Notes: generated by a model from the sequence alone, not told the origin. Positions 48,075-56,686 are shown, numbered from the stretch's first letter. The stretch is 64,000 bases of DNA from Sphaerisporangium siamense (GCF_014205275.1 NZ_JACHND010000001.1:1-64000); one strand, 5' to 3'. Made by a program: numbers and translations.

Positions 48075-48093
48075 CGCCCGGCCCGTCGCGCTC

Positions 48094-48117
48094 CTGAGGG
48101 CCCGGCCGGGCTCTCAG
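48094..48117. terminator. Terminator between serC and blaI-like gene
   Basis: A 24-nt near-perfect hairpin CTGAGGGCCCGG/CCGGGCTCTCAG overlaps the 3' end of the convergent repressor gene. It probably ends both transcripts. Confidence 0.6.
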
Positions 48118-48530
48118 GGGGACGGTGGCGGCACCCAGCCGGGGCCGCCGCCCGCGAGGTCGTCGTGCCCGGCCGTGCGCCGGGCGAGCTCCTCCAGCAG
48201 GCGCAGGGCGTCGTCCAGGTCGACGCTACGGGCGAAGCAGGACAGCACGGGAGCCCGGTCGGGGCTGGCGGCGAGGGCCTCCAGCATCACGGCGGTGACG
48301 TGCTCGTCGCGGGTGCGGCTCGCGGAGTAGCGGAACGCCTTGCGCTCGGCCGTGCGCCGCACCAGGCCCTTCCTGGCCAGCCGCTCGGCGACGGTCTGGA
48401 CCGTGGTGTAGGCGAGCGGTTTCTCCGCCCCCTCGTTGAGCAGGCTCAGCACCTCGCGGACGAGCAAAGGGTGCGGGGAATCCCAGAGCACCTCCATGAT
48501 GGCGCTCTCCAAGGACCCCAGATTGTTCAC
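48114..48530 (-). CDS. BlaI/MecI-family transcriptional regulator
   Basis: This 138-residue winged-helix repressor has LGSLESAIMEVLWDSPHPLL, VREVLSLLNEGAEKPLAYTT and VQTVAERLARKGLVRRTAER, followed by the C-terminal dimerisation helices. BlaI proteins are normally inactivated by a BlaR/M56 membrane protease encoded next door; none is present here. The adjacent membrane protease is a rhomboid (48624), transcribed from the same strand upstream. Such orphan BlaI copies in mycobacteria and streptomycetes regulate diverse genes. The start is GTG 48530 with GGAGAG about 9 nt upstream. Confidence 0.88.
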   Translation of the reverse strand: MNNLGSLESAIMEVLWDSPHPLLVREVLSLLNEGAEKPLAYTTVQTVAERLARKGLVRRTAERKAFRYSASRTRDEHVTAVMLEALAASPDRAPVLSCFARSVDLDDALRLLEELARRTAGHDDLAGGGPGWVPPPSP

Positions 48531-48623
48531 GCGGCCATTCTCTCCAATCGTCCGGGTCCGCGGCCAGGCGAACGGAGAAGGCTCCGGGCCGCCGCGGCCG
48601 GGGCTCCCGGACGGCGATGGGGG

Positions 48624-49280
48624 TCAGGCCGGGAGCGCGCGCCTCCTCCTGCGGAGCGTCCAGGCGGCGAGCACGCCGCCGATCAGGCCGAACAGGTGGC
48701 CCTGCCACGAGATGCCGGGCTGGCCGGGGAGCACGCCCCAGATCAGGGAGTAGTACAGGACGGCGACGCCGATGCCGAGGGCGATGTCGAGGATGTGCCT
48801 ATCAAAAAGCCCGCGCGTCACGACATATCCGAAATAGCCGAAGACGAGGCCGCTGGCCCCGACGGTGAGCCCGCCCGGAGAGCTGAGGAACCAGACGCCG
48901 AACCCGCTCACCAGGATGATGATCAGGCTGGCGGCGAAGAACCGGCCGAGGCCGCGCAGGGCCGCCAGAAAACCGAGAATGGCGAGCGGCAACGTGTTGG
49001 CCATGAGGTGGCCGAAGCCCGCGTGCAGGAACGGGGCCATCAGGATGCCCCCGAGGCCGTTGACGTCGTGGGAGACGATGCCGAGCCGGTCGAGGTCCAT
49101 CGGCAGGATGTAGTCGGCGATCTCGACGGCCCATTCGAGCGCCACGAGGAGGGCCACGATCACGGCGGCGGCCGCCGCCCCGGTGACCAGGCTGCCCACG
49201 CGCCGTTTGACCGCCTGCCCGGAGTACCCGGTCCCTCCGGACGTACGTTCCGGGGTCAGCCCGGTCGCGTAGTCGTTCAT
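48624..49280 (-). CDS. Rhomboid-family intramembrane serine protease
   Basis: This 218-residue protein has six membrane helices. The catalytic Ser143 lies in the GASG motif (GLTVGASGLVFGYFGYV) and His195 in SWQGHLFGLIGGV. The oxyanion-side HxxxN is H91-N95 in FGHLMANTLPL. It cleaves membrane proteins near or within the bilayer; substrates are unknown. It lies upstream of and on the same strand as the blaI-like gene with about 94 nt between. The start is ATG 49280 with GAGGAGAG upstream. Confidence 0.88.
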   Translation of the reverse strand: MNDYATGLTPERTSGGTGYSGQAVKRRVGSLVTGAAAAAVIVALLVALEWAVEIADYILPMDLDRLGIVSHDVNGLGGILMAPFLHAGFGHLMANTLPLAILGFLAALRGLGRFFAASLIIILVSGFGVWFLSSPGGLTVGASGLVFGYFGYVVTRGLFDRHILDIALGIGVAVLYYSLIWGVLPGQPGISWQGHLFGLIGGVLAAWTLRRRRRALPA

Positions 49281-49368
49281 CGCTCTCCTCTTGTACCGCC
49301 CCGCTCAGCTCTTCCTTTACCGTACGCAATGCGGGTTTAACCCGCGATTTCGCGGGAGACACGAAAAA

Positions 49369-49405
49369 GGCGCATGTTGCCCACATTGAGGCGGCAACAT
49401 GCGCC
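49369..49405 (-). terminator. Strong terminator after the crotonase gene
   Basis: A perfect 13-bp stem GGCGCATGTTGCC/GGCAACATGCGCC with an 11-nt loop is followed on the minus strand by TTTTTCG. Nearby are a 15-nt palindrome GCGGGTTTAACCCGC (49331-49345) and a 7-bp repeat AGTGATC...GATCACT (about 49414-49443). Confidence 0.85.
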
Positions 49406-49457
49406 GAACCACCGCAGTGATCGTTTATGCGGATAAAGATCACTTAGCGTTTGGAGA

Positions 49458-50222
49458 TCATTCTCCTGCCCACCGGGGCGCCCGCTTCTGCGCGAACGCC
49501 GCCGCGCCCTCCTGGGCGTCCTTGGAGCCGAACACCGGATCGCTGATCGCCGCCTGCCGCGCGAACATCTCCTCGCGCGGCCAGTCGGCGGACTCCACCA
49601 CGATCCGCTTGGTCGCCAGCAGCGACAGCGGCGCGTTCGCGGCGATCTTCCCCGCGACCTCCCTGGCCGCCGCCAGCGCCTCGCCCGCCGGGGTCACCCG
49701 GTTGACCAGCCCCAGCTCGTACAGCCGGTCGGCCGGGTAGAAGTCGCCCGTCAGGGCGATCTCCATGGCGATGTGGTACGGGATGCGGCGGGGCAGCCGC
49801 ATGGTCCCGCCCGCGGCCGCCACCAGGCCGCGCTTCGGCTCCGGCAGGCCGAACCTGGCCTCCTTCGAGGCCACGACGATGTCGCAGGACAGCACCAGCT
49901 CGAACCCGCCGGCCAGCGCGTAGCCCTCCACGGCCGCGACGATGGGCTTCTTCGGCGGGCCTTCGGTGATGCCGCCGAACCCTCGCCCCTCGACGACGGG
50001 GAGATCACCGCTCAGGAACCCCTTCAGGTCCATGCCCGCGGAGAAGTCGCCGCCCGCCCCGGTCAGGACGTACACCGAGACGTCGCTGCGCTCCTCCAAC
50101 TCGTCCAGCGCCGCCGCCACGCCGCGCGCGACCGCGCCGTTGATGGCGTTCCTGGCCTCGGGCCTGTTGATGGTGATGACGGCGACCCCGCCGTCCACCT
50201 CGACGAGAACCTCGTCGGACAT
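49458..50222 (-). CDS. Enoyl-CoA hydratase / crotonase-family protein
   Basis: This 254-residue crotonase-fold enzyme forms the oxyanion hole with GDFSAGMDLKGF and GYALAGGFELVL. Both glutamates used by true enoyl-CoA hydratases are present (E108 in GGFELVLSCD, E128 in RFGLPEPKRG), so hydration of 2-enoyl-CoA is plausible. It lies 16 nt downstream of a short-chain dehydrogenase that resembles 3-hydroxyacyl-CoA dehydrogenase type 2, giving two successive beta-oxidation steps in one operon. The chain length is unknown. Confidence 0.9.
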   Translation of the reverse strand: MSDEVLVEVDGGVAVITINRPEARNAINGAVARGVAAALDELEERSDVSVYVLTGAGGDFSAGMDLKGFLSGDLPVVEGRGFGGITEGPPKKPIVAAVEGYALAGGFELVLSCDIVVASKEARFGLPEPKRGLVAAAGGTMRLPRRIPYHIAMEIALTGDFYPADRLYELGLVNRVTPAGEALAAAREVAGKIAANAPLSLLATKRIVVESADWPREEMFARQAAISDPVFGSKDAQEGAAAFAQKRAPRWAGE

Positions 50223-50238
50223 CCTGGACCTCCCTGGA

Positions 50239-51012
50239 TCACTTGGGCTGGAAGCGGATGCCGCCGTCGAAGCGGATGACCTCGCCGTTCATGTAGTCGT
50301 TCTCGACCAGCGACCGGACGAGCCGGGCGAACTCCGACGCGCGGCCCATGCGCTTGGGGAAGGGGACCGGCGCGGACAGCTTGGCCTTGAACGCCTCGGC
50401 CTCCGGGCCGCTCCCGTAGATCGGGGTGTCGATGATGCCGGGGCAGATCGTCAGCACCCGGACGCCGATCGCGGCCAGGTCGCGCGCCGCGGGCAGGGTC
50501 ATGCCGATGATGCCGCCCTTGGAGGCGGAGTAGGCGACCTGGCCGGTCTGTCCCTCGATGCCCGCCACCGAGGCGGTGTTGACGATGACGCCGCGCTGGC
50601 CGTCCTCGTCGACCGGGTCGGTCTTGGCGATCGCGGCGGCGCCGACGCGCATGAGGTTGAAGGTGCCGATCAGGTTGATGTCGATCACGCGCCGGTAGGC
50701 GGCCAGATCGTGCGGCGCGCCGTCGCGGGCGACCGTGCGGGCCGCCCAGCCGATGCCGGCGCTGTTGACCACGCCGCGCAGGGGCCTGCCCGTCGCCACG
50801 GCGGCGTCCACCGCCGCCTGGACCGAGGCCTCGTCGGAGACGTCGGTGTGCGCGAAGACGCCGCCGAGCTCGTCGGCGATCGCCTTGCCGCGATCGGCGT
50901 TGACGTCCGCGATGACGACCGTGGCGCCGACGCGCGCCAGTTCGCGAGCCGTGGCCTCACCGAGGCCGCTGGCACCGCCTGAGATGATTGCTGCTGCTCC
51001 GTTCAGGTCCAT
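50239..51012 (-). CDS. Short-chain dehydrogenase, 3-hydroxyacyl-CoA dehydrogenase type 2-like
   Basis: This 257-residue SDR has the NAD motif SGGASGLGEATA (12-18 glycines), NSAG, catalytic S148 and Y161-x3-K165 (QVAYSASKGG). The insert-containing pattern (VDEDGQRGVIVNTASVAGIE, GQTGQVAYSAS, CPGIIDTP) matches the HSD10-like 3-hydroxyacyl-CoA dehydrogenases. I chose ATG 51012; an in-frame GTG at 51033 is possible and the ribosome site is weak for both. It is in an operon with the crotonase, consistent with fatty acid or branched-chain acyl-CoA oxidation. Confidence 0.88.
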   Translation of the reverse strand: MDLNGAAAIISGGASGLGEATARELARVGATVVIADVNADRGKAIADELGGVFAHTDVSDEASVQAAVDAAVATGRPLRGVVNSAGIGWAARTVARDGAPHDLAAYRRVIDINLIGTFNLMRVGAAAIAKTDPVDEDGQRGVIVNTASVAGIEGQTGQVAYSASKGGIIGMTLPAARDLAAIGVRVLTICPGIIDTPIYGSGPEAEAFKAKLSAPVPFPKRMGRASEFARLVRSLVENDYMNGEVIRFDGGIRFQPK

Positions 51013-51059
51013 ATCGTGGACCCTAACGGGCACCCGAATGAAGTTCTACTACGGGTGGC

Positions 51060-51401
51060 TCAAATCTCGCCGGAGATCGCGGCGTCGACGTCGGAGTACA
51101 CCTTGATGCGGCGGTCGAGGCCGGTCGTCCGTAAGATGCGCGCCACCGGAGGCTGCGGGGCGGCCAGGGAGACGCCGCCGCCCTCGCCGGTCGCGAGGCG
51201 CCAGGCCTCGATCAGCACCGACAGGCCGCTCGAATCCATGAACGACAGCTTCTCGAGGTCGAGGACGAGGCGGTTGCCGTCCTGCAGGATGGCCTCGCGC
51301 ACCTCGTCGCGCAGGAACGGCGCCGTGAAAAGATCGAGCTCGCCTTCGACCGCGACCACGACGGCATCGGCGTACACGTGCCGCGCGAGCCGCAATTTCA
51401 T
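51060..51401 (-). CDS. STAS-domain anti-sigma factor antagonist
   Basis: This 113-residue single STAS domain has VEGELDLFTAPFLRDEVREA and the phosphorylation-loop motif LSFMDSSGLSVL with S57/S58, one of which would be phosphorylated by an RsbW-type kinase. The start is ATG 51401 with GGAGG 6 nt upstream. Anti-anti-sigma proteins release sigma factors when dephosphorylated; the fused phosphatase-kinase at 40117 or the kinase at 32321 are possible partners, but there is no direct linkage. Confidence 0.9.
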   Translation of the reverse strand: MKLRLARHVYADAVVVAVEGELDLFTAPFLRDEVREAILQDGNRLVLDLEKLSFMDSSGLSVLIEAWRLATGEGGGVSLAAPQPPVARILRTTGLDRRIKVYSDVDAAISGEI

Positions 51402-51543
51402 AAGGAACCTCCTCCGCGGGCCCCACTTTACTTCGCGGAGACGGTGACGGCGGTCACGCCGCGTAAGATCGCCGAAATCGGTGGCCGCGCACACGAGCGC
51501 CACTGACCTCCGCTTTCCGGCGCGGGCTCGCCGGCGGGGCGGC

Positions 51544-52293
51544 TCAGGAGGGCCGGTCGGCCACCGCGAACCCGAACGGAAGCTCCAGGCGGTGGGCGGC
51601 GAGCAGGGCGTCGTCGGCCAGGATCTCGCGGGTGGGGCCGTCGGCCGCGATGACGCCGTCGGACAGGATGAGCGAGCGTTCGCACAGCTCCAGGGCGTAC
51701 GGCAGGTCGTGCGTGACCATCAGCACCGTGACGTCCAGGGACCGCAGGATCTGCGCCAGCTCGCGGCGCGAGGCCGGGTCGAGGTTGGAGGACGGCTCGT
51801 CCAGCACGAGGATCTCGGGCCGCATGGCCAGCACCGTGGCCACCGCCACCCGGCGGCGCTGCCCGAACGACAGGTGGTGCGGCGGACGGTCGGCGATGTC
51901 CGGCAGCCCGACCTGCTCCAGGGCGTCCTTGACGCGCAGCTCAAGCTCGGCGCCGCGCACGCCGAGGTTGGCCGGGCCGAACGCCACGTCCTCGCGGACC
52001 GTGGGCATGAACAACTGGTCGTCGGGGTCCTGGAACACCAGCCCGACCCTGCGGCGGATCTCGGGCAGGGTGTCCTTGCGGACCGGCAGGCCGGCGACCT
52101 CGACCGTCCCGTGCCCGGCGGTCAAAATGCCGTTGAGGTGCATGACCAGCGTGGTCTTCCCCGCGCCGTTCGGGCCGAGCAGCGCGACCCGCTCGCCGCG
52201 CCCGATGGTGAGGTCGACGCCGAACAGCGCCTGGGTGCCGTCGGGGTAGGCGTAGGCGAGCTCGCCGACGCGCAGCGAGGGGGGCACGGTCAC
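51544..52293 (-). CDS. cbiO: ECF transporter ATPase, CbiO/NikO type
   Basis: This 249-residue ABC ATPase belongs to a metal energy-coupling-factor transporter. It has Walker A LGPNGAGKTT (40-48), Q loop VFQDPDDQLFMPTVREDVAF, signature LSFGQRRRVA, Walker B ILVLDEPSSNLD, and the H-switch THDLPYALELC. The GTG start overlaps the CbiQ stop (GTGA). It forms an operon with CbiQ and the CbiM-CbiN fusion, so the set imports cobalt or nickel. The candidate Nur operator upstream and the absence of room for a B12 riboswitch favour nickel. Confidence 0.93.
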   Translation of the reverse strand: MTVPPSLRVGELAYAYPDGTQALFGVDLTIGRGERVALLGPNGAGKTTLVMHLNGILTAGHGTVEVAGLPVRKDTLPEIRRRVGLVFQDPDDQLFMPTVREDVAFGPANLGVRGAELELRVKDALEQVGLPDIADRPPHHLSFGQRRRVAVATVLAMRPEILVLDEPSSNLDPASRRELAQILRSLDVTVLMVTHDLPYALELCERSLILSDGVIAADGPTREILADDALLAAHRLELPFGFAVADRPS

Positions 52294-53054
52294 GCGAGGC
52301 TCCACGAAAGCGCCGCCGTGGCCAGGGCGGCCGCCGGGAGCAGGGCGGCGACGGCCCAGCTCGCCGCCGGGGCCGCGATGTCGTCGATGATCGGCATGGA
52401 CCCGTTGTACCCCCTGCTGAGCATGGCCAGGTGCACCCGCTCCCCCCGCTCGTAGGAGCGGATGAACAGCGCGCCCGCCGACTTGGCCAGCACGGGCAAC
52501 TGGCGGACGTCGCGGGCCACGAAGCCGCGCGACTCGCGGGCGACGCGCATGCGGCGCATCTCGTCCAGGATGACGTCCATGTAGCGCAGCATGAACATCG
52601 CGATCTGCACGAGCAAGGCGGGCAGCCGGAGCCGCCGCGCGCCGAGCAGCATCATGCGCGGCTCGGTCGTGGCGGCGAGCAGGATGCTGGCGACGACGCC
52701 GAGCGTCGCCTTGGCCAGGATGTTCCACGCCGCCCAGAGCCCCTCGGCGCTGAGCGACAGGCCGAGCACCTGGACGCGCTCCCCCAGCCCGATGATCGGC
52801 AGCGCGAGCGCGAAGACCACGAACGGCACCTCGATCACCATGCGCCGCAGCACGAACGCCGCGGGCACGCGCGCCAGGGCCGCCACCGCCGCCAGCAGCA
52901 GGACGTACACCCCGAAGGCCCAGAAGGCGTCTCTCGGGGTGGCGACCACGACGACGGCGAACGCGGCCACGGCGGGCAGCTTGCACTGCGGGGGCAGGCG
53001 GTGGACCACCGTGTCCCCCGGCCGGTAGAGCTGGTGGTGGTGCCCGGCGCCCAC
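52290..53054 (-). CDS. cbiQ: ECF transporter transmembrane protein, CbiQ type
   Basis: This 254-residue T-component has about five or six helices (LPAVAAFAVVVVATPRDAFW, VPFVVFALALPIIGLG) and the cytoplasmic coupling helices with the characteristic basic ARG-like motifs (RRMRVARESRGF, RGYNGS). It connects the substrate-binding CbiM to the ATPase. GTG 53054 lies 16 nt past the fusion-gene stop and overlaps cbiO by 4 nt. Confidence 0.92.
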   Translation of the reverse strand: MGAGHHHQLYRPGDTVVHRLPPQCKLPAVAAFAVVVVATPRDAFWAFGVYVLLLAAVAALARVPAAFVLRRMVIEVPFVVFALALPIIGLGERVQVLGLSLSAEGLWAAWNILAKATLGVVASILLAATTEPRMMLLGARRLRLPALLVQIAMFMLRYMDVILDEMRRMRVARESRGFVARDVRQLPVLAKSAGALFIRSYERGERVHLAMLSRGYNGSMPIIDDIAAPAASWAVAALLPAAALATAALSWSLA

Positions 53055-53070
53055 TACGCGCCCGACCTCA

Positions 53071-54102
53071 CTACGCGCCGGCCTTCTCGGCGTGGCGGTT
53101 GCGGCGGCGGACCCCGTAGAAGATCGCTCCCCCGGCCAGCACCGTGATGCCCACCCCGGCCACGCCCGCGACGCCGACGGCCAGGCGCTCGTTGTCGACG
53201 CCCCTGACGCCGTAGTCGGCCAGCGGCGAGCCGCCGAGGGCGTGGTCGCGCTCCTGGGCGTTCATGCCCTTGTCGCCGGCGACCTTCTCCAGGCCGTCGG
53301 GGCTGCTGGAGGCGTAGAAGGAGACCACCCCGGCGAGCAGGACGGCGACCAGCGCGCCGCCGACCAGAAGCGGGCGCAGGCTCCGGGCGGGCGCCGGCGC
53401 GGGCTCGGGGGCGACATCGGTCTCGACGCCGTCCCTGCTCAGCCTGAGCGGCGCGGTGAGGCCCCGCGCGCCGTACACCAGGTCGGGGCGCACGGCGAGC
53501 ACGCTGCTCACCGTCAGCGCGGTGATCAGGCCCTCGCCGATGCCGATGAGGACGTGCACGCCGCCCATGGCGACCGCGACCGAGGAGACGTCGATCGGCG
53601 CGGTGCCGCCGATCCAGAACAGCAGCGTGAACATCAGCGCGGAGGCGGGGACCGAGACCAGGGCTCCGGCGAACGCGGCGACGGGGACGGCGGCGCGCCC
53701 GCGCGGGAGGGCACGGGCGACCAGGCGGAACACCGCCCATCCCACGGCGGCCGTCACGATCGCCATCAGCGTGATGTTGACGCCGAGGGCCGTGAGGCCG
53801 CCGTCCGCGAAGAAGAAGCCCTGGACGAGCAGGACGACGGCGACACAGAGCACGGCGGTATAGGGCCCGACGAGCACGGCGGCGAGGGCGCCTCCGAGGA
53901 GGTGGCCGCTGGTGCCGGCGGCGACGGGGAAGTTCAGCATCTGGACGGCGAAGATGAACGCCGCCACGAGCCCGGCCATGGGGGCGGTGCGGTCGTCCAG
54001 CTCGCGGCGCGCGCCGCGCAGACAGACCCCGAGCCCCGCCACGGCGAACGCTCCGGCCCCGAGGGACACCGCTGCGTTGAAGAAACCGTCAGGTACGTGC
54101 AC
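53071..54102 (-). CDS. cbiM: CbiM-CbiN (PDGLE) fusion, metal-binding component of an ECF transporter
   Basis: This 343-residue protein has an N-terminal CbiM domain (about 1-215) starting MHVPDGF, whose His2 and conserved N-terminus bind Ni(II)/Co(II), with LNFPVAAGTSGHLLGGALAA and GEGLITALTVSSVL. A linker and a CbiN-like region with two helices enclosing the family motif SSSPDGLEKVAGD follow. Fused CbiMN/NikMN subunits are well known. The start is GTG 54102 with GGAGG upstream. Only about 97 nt separate it from the upstream gene, too short for a cobalamin riboswitch but holding a candidate Nur box. Confidence 0.92.
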   Translation of the reverse strand: MHVPDGFFNAAVSLGAGAFAVAGLGVCLRGARRELDDRTAPMAGLVAAFIFAVQMLNFPVAAGTSGHLLGGALAAVLVGPYTAVLCVAVVLLVQGFFFADGGLTALGVNITLMAIVTAAVGWAVFRLVARALPRGRAAVPVAAFAGALVSVPASALMFTLLFWIGGTAPIDVSSVAVAMGGVHVLIGIGEGLITALTVSSVLAVRPDLVYGARGLTAPLRLSRDGVETDVAPEPAPAPARSLRPLLVGGALVAVLLAGVVSFYASSSPDGLEKVAGDKGMNAQERDHALGGSPLADYGVRGVDNERLAVGVAGVAGVGITVLAGGAIFYGVRRRNRHAEKAGA

Positions 54103-54157
54103 GTGGAGCCTCCGGCGATGGTTCAGATCGCCCCAACTCTATGCCGACGGGTTGTAT

Positions 54158-54174
54158 TTGCAAAAGACTGGCAT
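54158..54174. promoter_or_regulatory. Candidate Nur (nickel-responsive Fur-family) operator
   Basis: TTGCAA-5 nt-TGGCAT matches the Streptomyces Nur box (tTGCaa-N5-ttGCAa) in one full and one partial half-site. It lies about 56 nt upstream of the CbiM-CbiN start, where it could cover the promoter. Confidence 0.45.
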
Positions 54175-54199
54175 TAAGGGCGGCGGCGTGAACGTGCCG

Positions 54200-56032
54200 T
54201 CAACGCTCGGTGCGCGCCCGGCGGCGGCCCATGCGCATGGACCGGCGCACGACGGCGCGCGGGCCGGTCGCCAGCACCGTCACCACCAGGCGGCGGCGCA
54301 CCTTGGAGGCCCTCGCCCAGGCCGTCCACCGCCGCCTCCCGCGCCACCACACCGCGCCGGCCCCCAGCCTTCCAGGCTCGGCCTCGGTGATCTGCACCGG
54401 GTAGCGGACCGGCGGCCCGCCGAGGGTCAGCTCCAGGTCGGCCTCCCAGACGCCGGGGGCGTCCAGCGTGGCCGTGGCGGTGAACGCGGCCTCGCCCACC
54501 GCGGAGGCCGGCGCCCTGCGCTCGTTGCCCGAGGAGCGTTCCCGCCACACCAGATGGCGCACGCACCGCGCCGCCGGGCACCCCGCCCCCACGCTGACCG
54601 TGCCCTCGACGGTGAGCACGCCCTTGCCGCCCCAGGTGAGACGGGCCAGGCGCGCCGAGCCCCGCACCCTGACCACGTGACCGCCGACGTCGATGCTGAG
54701 GTTGCCGTGCGTGCGGGTGAAGTACGGGGCCGCGACGGCGGTCACGAGGCGCGGGACCGGGCGGGCGACTCCGGGGTCGCGGCGCGCGCCGAACCGCGCC
54801 ACCCGGCGCACGCCCTCGCAGGCGACCACGACGTGGACGTCCCACACCCCCGGGGGAAGGCGCGAGACCTTCACGCCGCCCGCGAAGACGTCGGCCACGG
54901 ACGTCACCGGGACGCGCCGCTCGGCGGCGGTGAAACGCTCGCGCAGGAGCAGGCCGACCGCGACGCCGTTCCTGGAGTCGGTGAGCGCGGCGCGGCCGGA
55001 GACCTCCAGCCGGTCGCCCGCCCAGGCGAGTCCGGTCAGATGGTGGCGCAGGCCGGCCGTCTCGACCTGGGCGATGCGGACCAGGCGTTCGGCGTCGCCG
55101 AGCGCGGCGACGCGCAGGCGGTCGATCGGGCGCAGCCGTTCCAGGACGCCGTCGGTGAGCCAGGTGGCGCACATGTCGGCCACCTCGCGGATCGTGGCGT
55201 GCCGCGCGGCGGCGTCCAGCGACAGCAGCGGGGCGGCGAGCTGGGCCAGGATGTCGAAGCGGAAGTGCCTGCGCAGCAGATGGTCGCGCAGGGGGCCCGC
55301 GGGGATGTGGCGGGTCATCAGCTCGATGGGCGTGCGGATCATGCGCAGCCAGGACAGCGGGTCGCGGCTGCCCGGCTCCTGCATGACGCTGGTGCCGTCC
55401 GGGCGGGCCACGAGGTGGTAGCAGTCGTGGTCGGCGACCACGGAGATCGTCTCGGCGTGGCAGTAGGCGTGGACGGAGAACACGATGTCCTCGCCGACGC
55501 GCAGCGACTCGTCGAAGCGGATGTGGTGGCGCGTGAGCATCTCGCGGCGGAACAGCTTGAAGCAGGTCAGGACGTTGTAGACGGTGGTCTCGCCGAGCGG
55601 CGCGCGGTCGCGGTTCTCGCGGAACATCGAGGCCGGCACGCGGCGGCCGTGCCCGACGATCTTGCCGAGGACGATGTCGGAGCCGTTGCGGTCGGCCATG
55701 GCGAGCATGCGCGGCAGCGCCTCGGGGCCGAGGTGGTCGTCGGCGTCGCAGAAGAAGACGTAGCGGCCGCTGGAGTGGGCGATGGCGCGGTTGCGCGGGC
55801 GGGCGGCGCCCCCGGAGGCGGGCTGGTGATAGAGCCGGATCTCGGGGAACTTCGCCGCGTAGTCGGCGAGGAGGTCGCGGCTGCCGTCGGTGGACCCGTC
55901 ATCGACGATGACGATCTCCTTGCTGACGGCCTGCTTCAGCAGCGAGGCGAGGCAGCGGTCGAGATAGGGGCGGCAGTTGTGGACGGGCACCACGATGCTC
56001 ACGTCGACAGGCCGGTCACTTTCCGTCTTCAT
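54200..56032 (-). CDS. GT2-family glycosyltransferase with C-terminal beta domain (TarS-like layout)
   Basis: This 610-residue protein begins with a GT-A glycosyltransferase domain: VDVSIVVPVHNCRPYLDRCL, EIVIVDDGSTDGSRDLLADY, and the metal-binding motif CDADDH (96-100), followed by an acceptor-site region (FDESLRVGEDIVFSVHAYCH). About 270 further residues form beta-rich repeats (GDRLEVSGRAALTD, RLTWGGKGVLTVEGTVS), the pattern seen in wall-teichoic-acid and capsule glycosyltransferases with C-terminal Ig-like trimerisation domains. The acceptor is unknown. The start is ATG 56032. There is no membrane helix. Confidence 0.85.
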   Translation of the reverse strand: MKTESDRPVDVSIVVPVHNCRPYLDRCLASLLKQAVSKEIVIVDDGSTDGSRDLLADYAAKFPEIRLYHQPASGGAARPRNRAIAHSSGRYVFFCDADDHLGPEALPRMLAMADRNGSDIVLGKIVGHGRRVPASMFRENRDRAPLGETTVYNVLTCFKLFRREMLTRHHIRFDESLRVGEDIVFSVHAYCHAETISVVADHDCYHLVARPDGTSVMQEPGSRDPLSWLRMIRTPIELMTRHIPAGPLRDHLLRRHFRFDILAQLAAPLLSLDAAARHATIREVADMCATWLTDGVLERLRPIDRLRVAALGDAERLVRIAQVETAGLRHHLTGLAWAGDRLEVSGRAALTDSRNGVAVGLLLRERFTAAERRVPVTSVADVFAGGVKVSRLPPGVWDVHVVVACEGVRRVARFGARRDPGVARPVPRLVTAVAAPYFTRTHGNLSIDVGGHVVRVRGSARLARLTWGGKGVLTVEGTVSVGAGCPAARCVRHLVWRERSSGNERRAPASAVGEAAFTATATLDAPGVWEADLELTLGGPPVRYPVQITEAEPGRLGAGAVWWRGRRRWTAWARASKVRRRLVVTVLATGPRAVVRRSMRMGRRRARTER

Positions 56033-56172
56033 TGCGATTCATTATGTAACCGCCGACCCGTGCGATGAAGGGCAATCATCCGTGATGGCACCACCTGGAC
56101 TACCCGGTTGTTTGCCTTTGGGGGCTTATTGCCTTTTCGTCAGGGTAACGACTGTGCAACGGAGGTGATGAC

Positions 56173-56544
56173 ATGGCGTATCCGACGCGCCAGACAGGAC
56201 TGGAGATACACCAGAGGCGCCAGGGAACGTGCACGGTGGTCGAGGTCGCGGGCGAGCTCGACATGAACGCCGTCCCGCGGTTGCGCGCCGAACTGGACGT
56301 GGCGTTGAAGGCCAGGAGGCCGCCGCGCATGGTGCTGGACCTGTCGGCGACGGCGTTCTGCGACTCGCTCGGCCTCGGCCTGCTGGTGAGCACGCTGAAC
56401 CGGGTTCGCGAGACAGGGGGCGCGCTGGCCCTGGTGGTGGCACCGGGAATGATCTCAAGGCTGTTGACGATCACGAATCTGGACCGGCACTTCGCCACGT
56501 TCGACACGGCGGACGACGCGGTCAGGGGGCTTGAGGCCGCCTGA
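56173..56544 (+). CDS. STAS-domain anti-sigma factor antagonist
   Basis: This 123-residue anti-anti-sigma protein has CTVVEVAGELDMNAVPRLRA and the phosphoacceptor loop LSATAFCDSLGLGLLV with S65. The region around the Ser (FCDSLGLG) is the common actinomycete variant. ATG 56173 has GGAGGTGATGAC upstream. It is transcribed ahead of the HelD-like gene with about 140 nt between and is probably independent. It differs from the STAS protein at 51060 in the Ser loop. Confidence 0.9.
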   Translation: MAYPTRQTGLEIHQRRQGTCTVVEVAGELDMNAVPRLRAELDVALKARRPPRMVLDLSATAFCDSLGLGLLVSTLNRVRETGGALALVVAPGMISRLLTITNLDRHFATFDTADDAVRGLEAA

Positions 56545-56686
56545 CCCGGACGGGGCCGGGCGGGACGCTCCTCGGGGGCGGTGCGGCGAGAGGGTGCGGG
56601 CGGGAACGGGAGCTGTTACGCTCGCGCGGTTAGCCATGCCATCGCAACCAGCCGCACACCCTGCCCGTAAGGAGTATACCACACCG

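Noticed and set aside
53071-54102. Frameshift joining cbiM and cbiN
   Set aside because: Fused CbiM-CbiN proteins are normal in this transporter family, and the linker reads cleanly.
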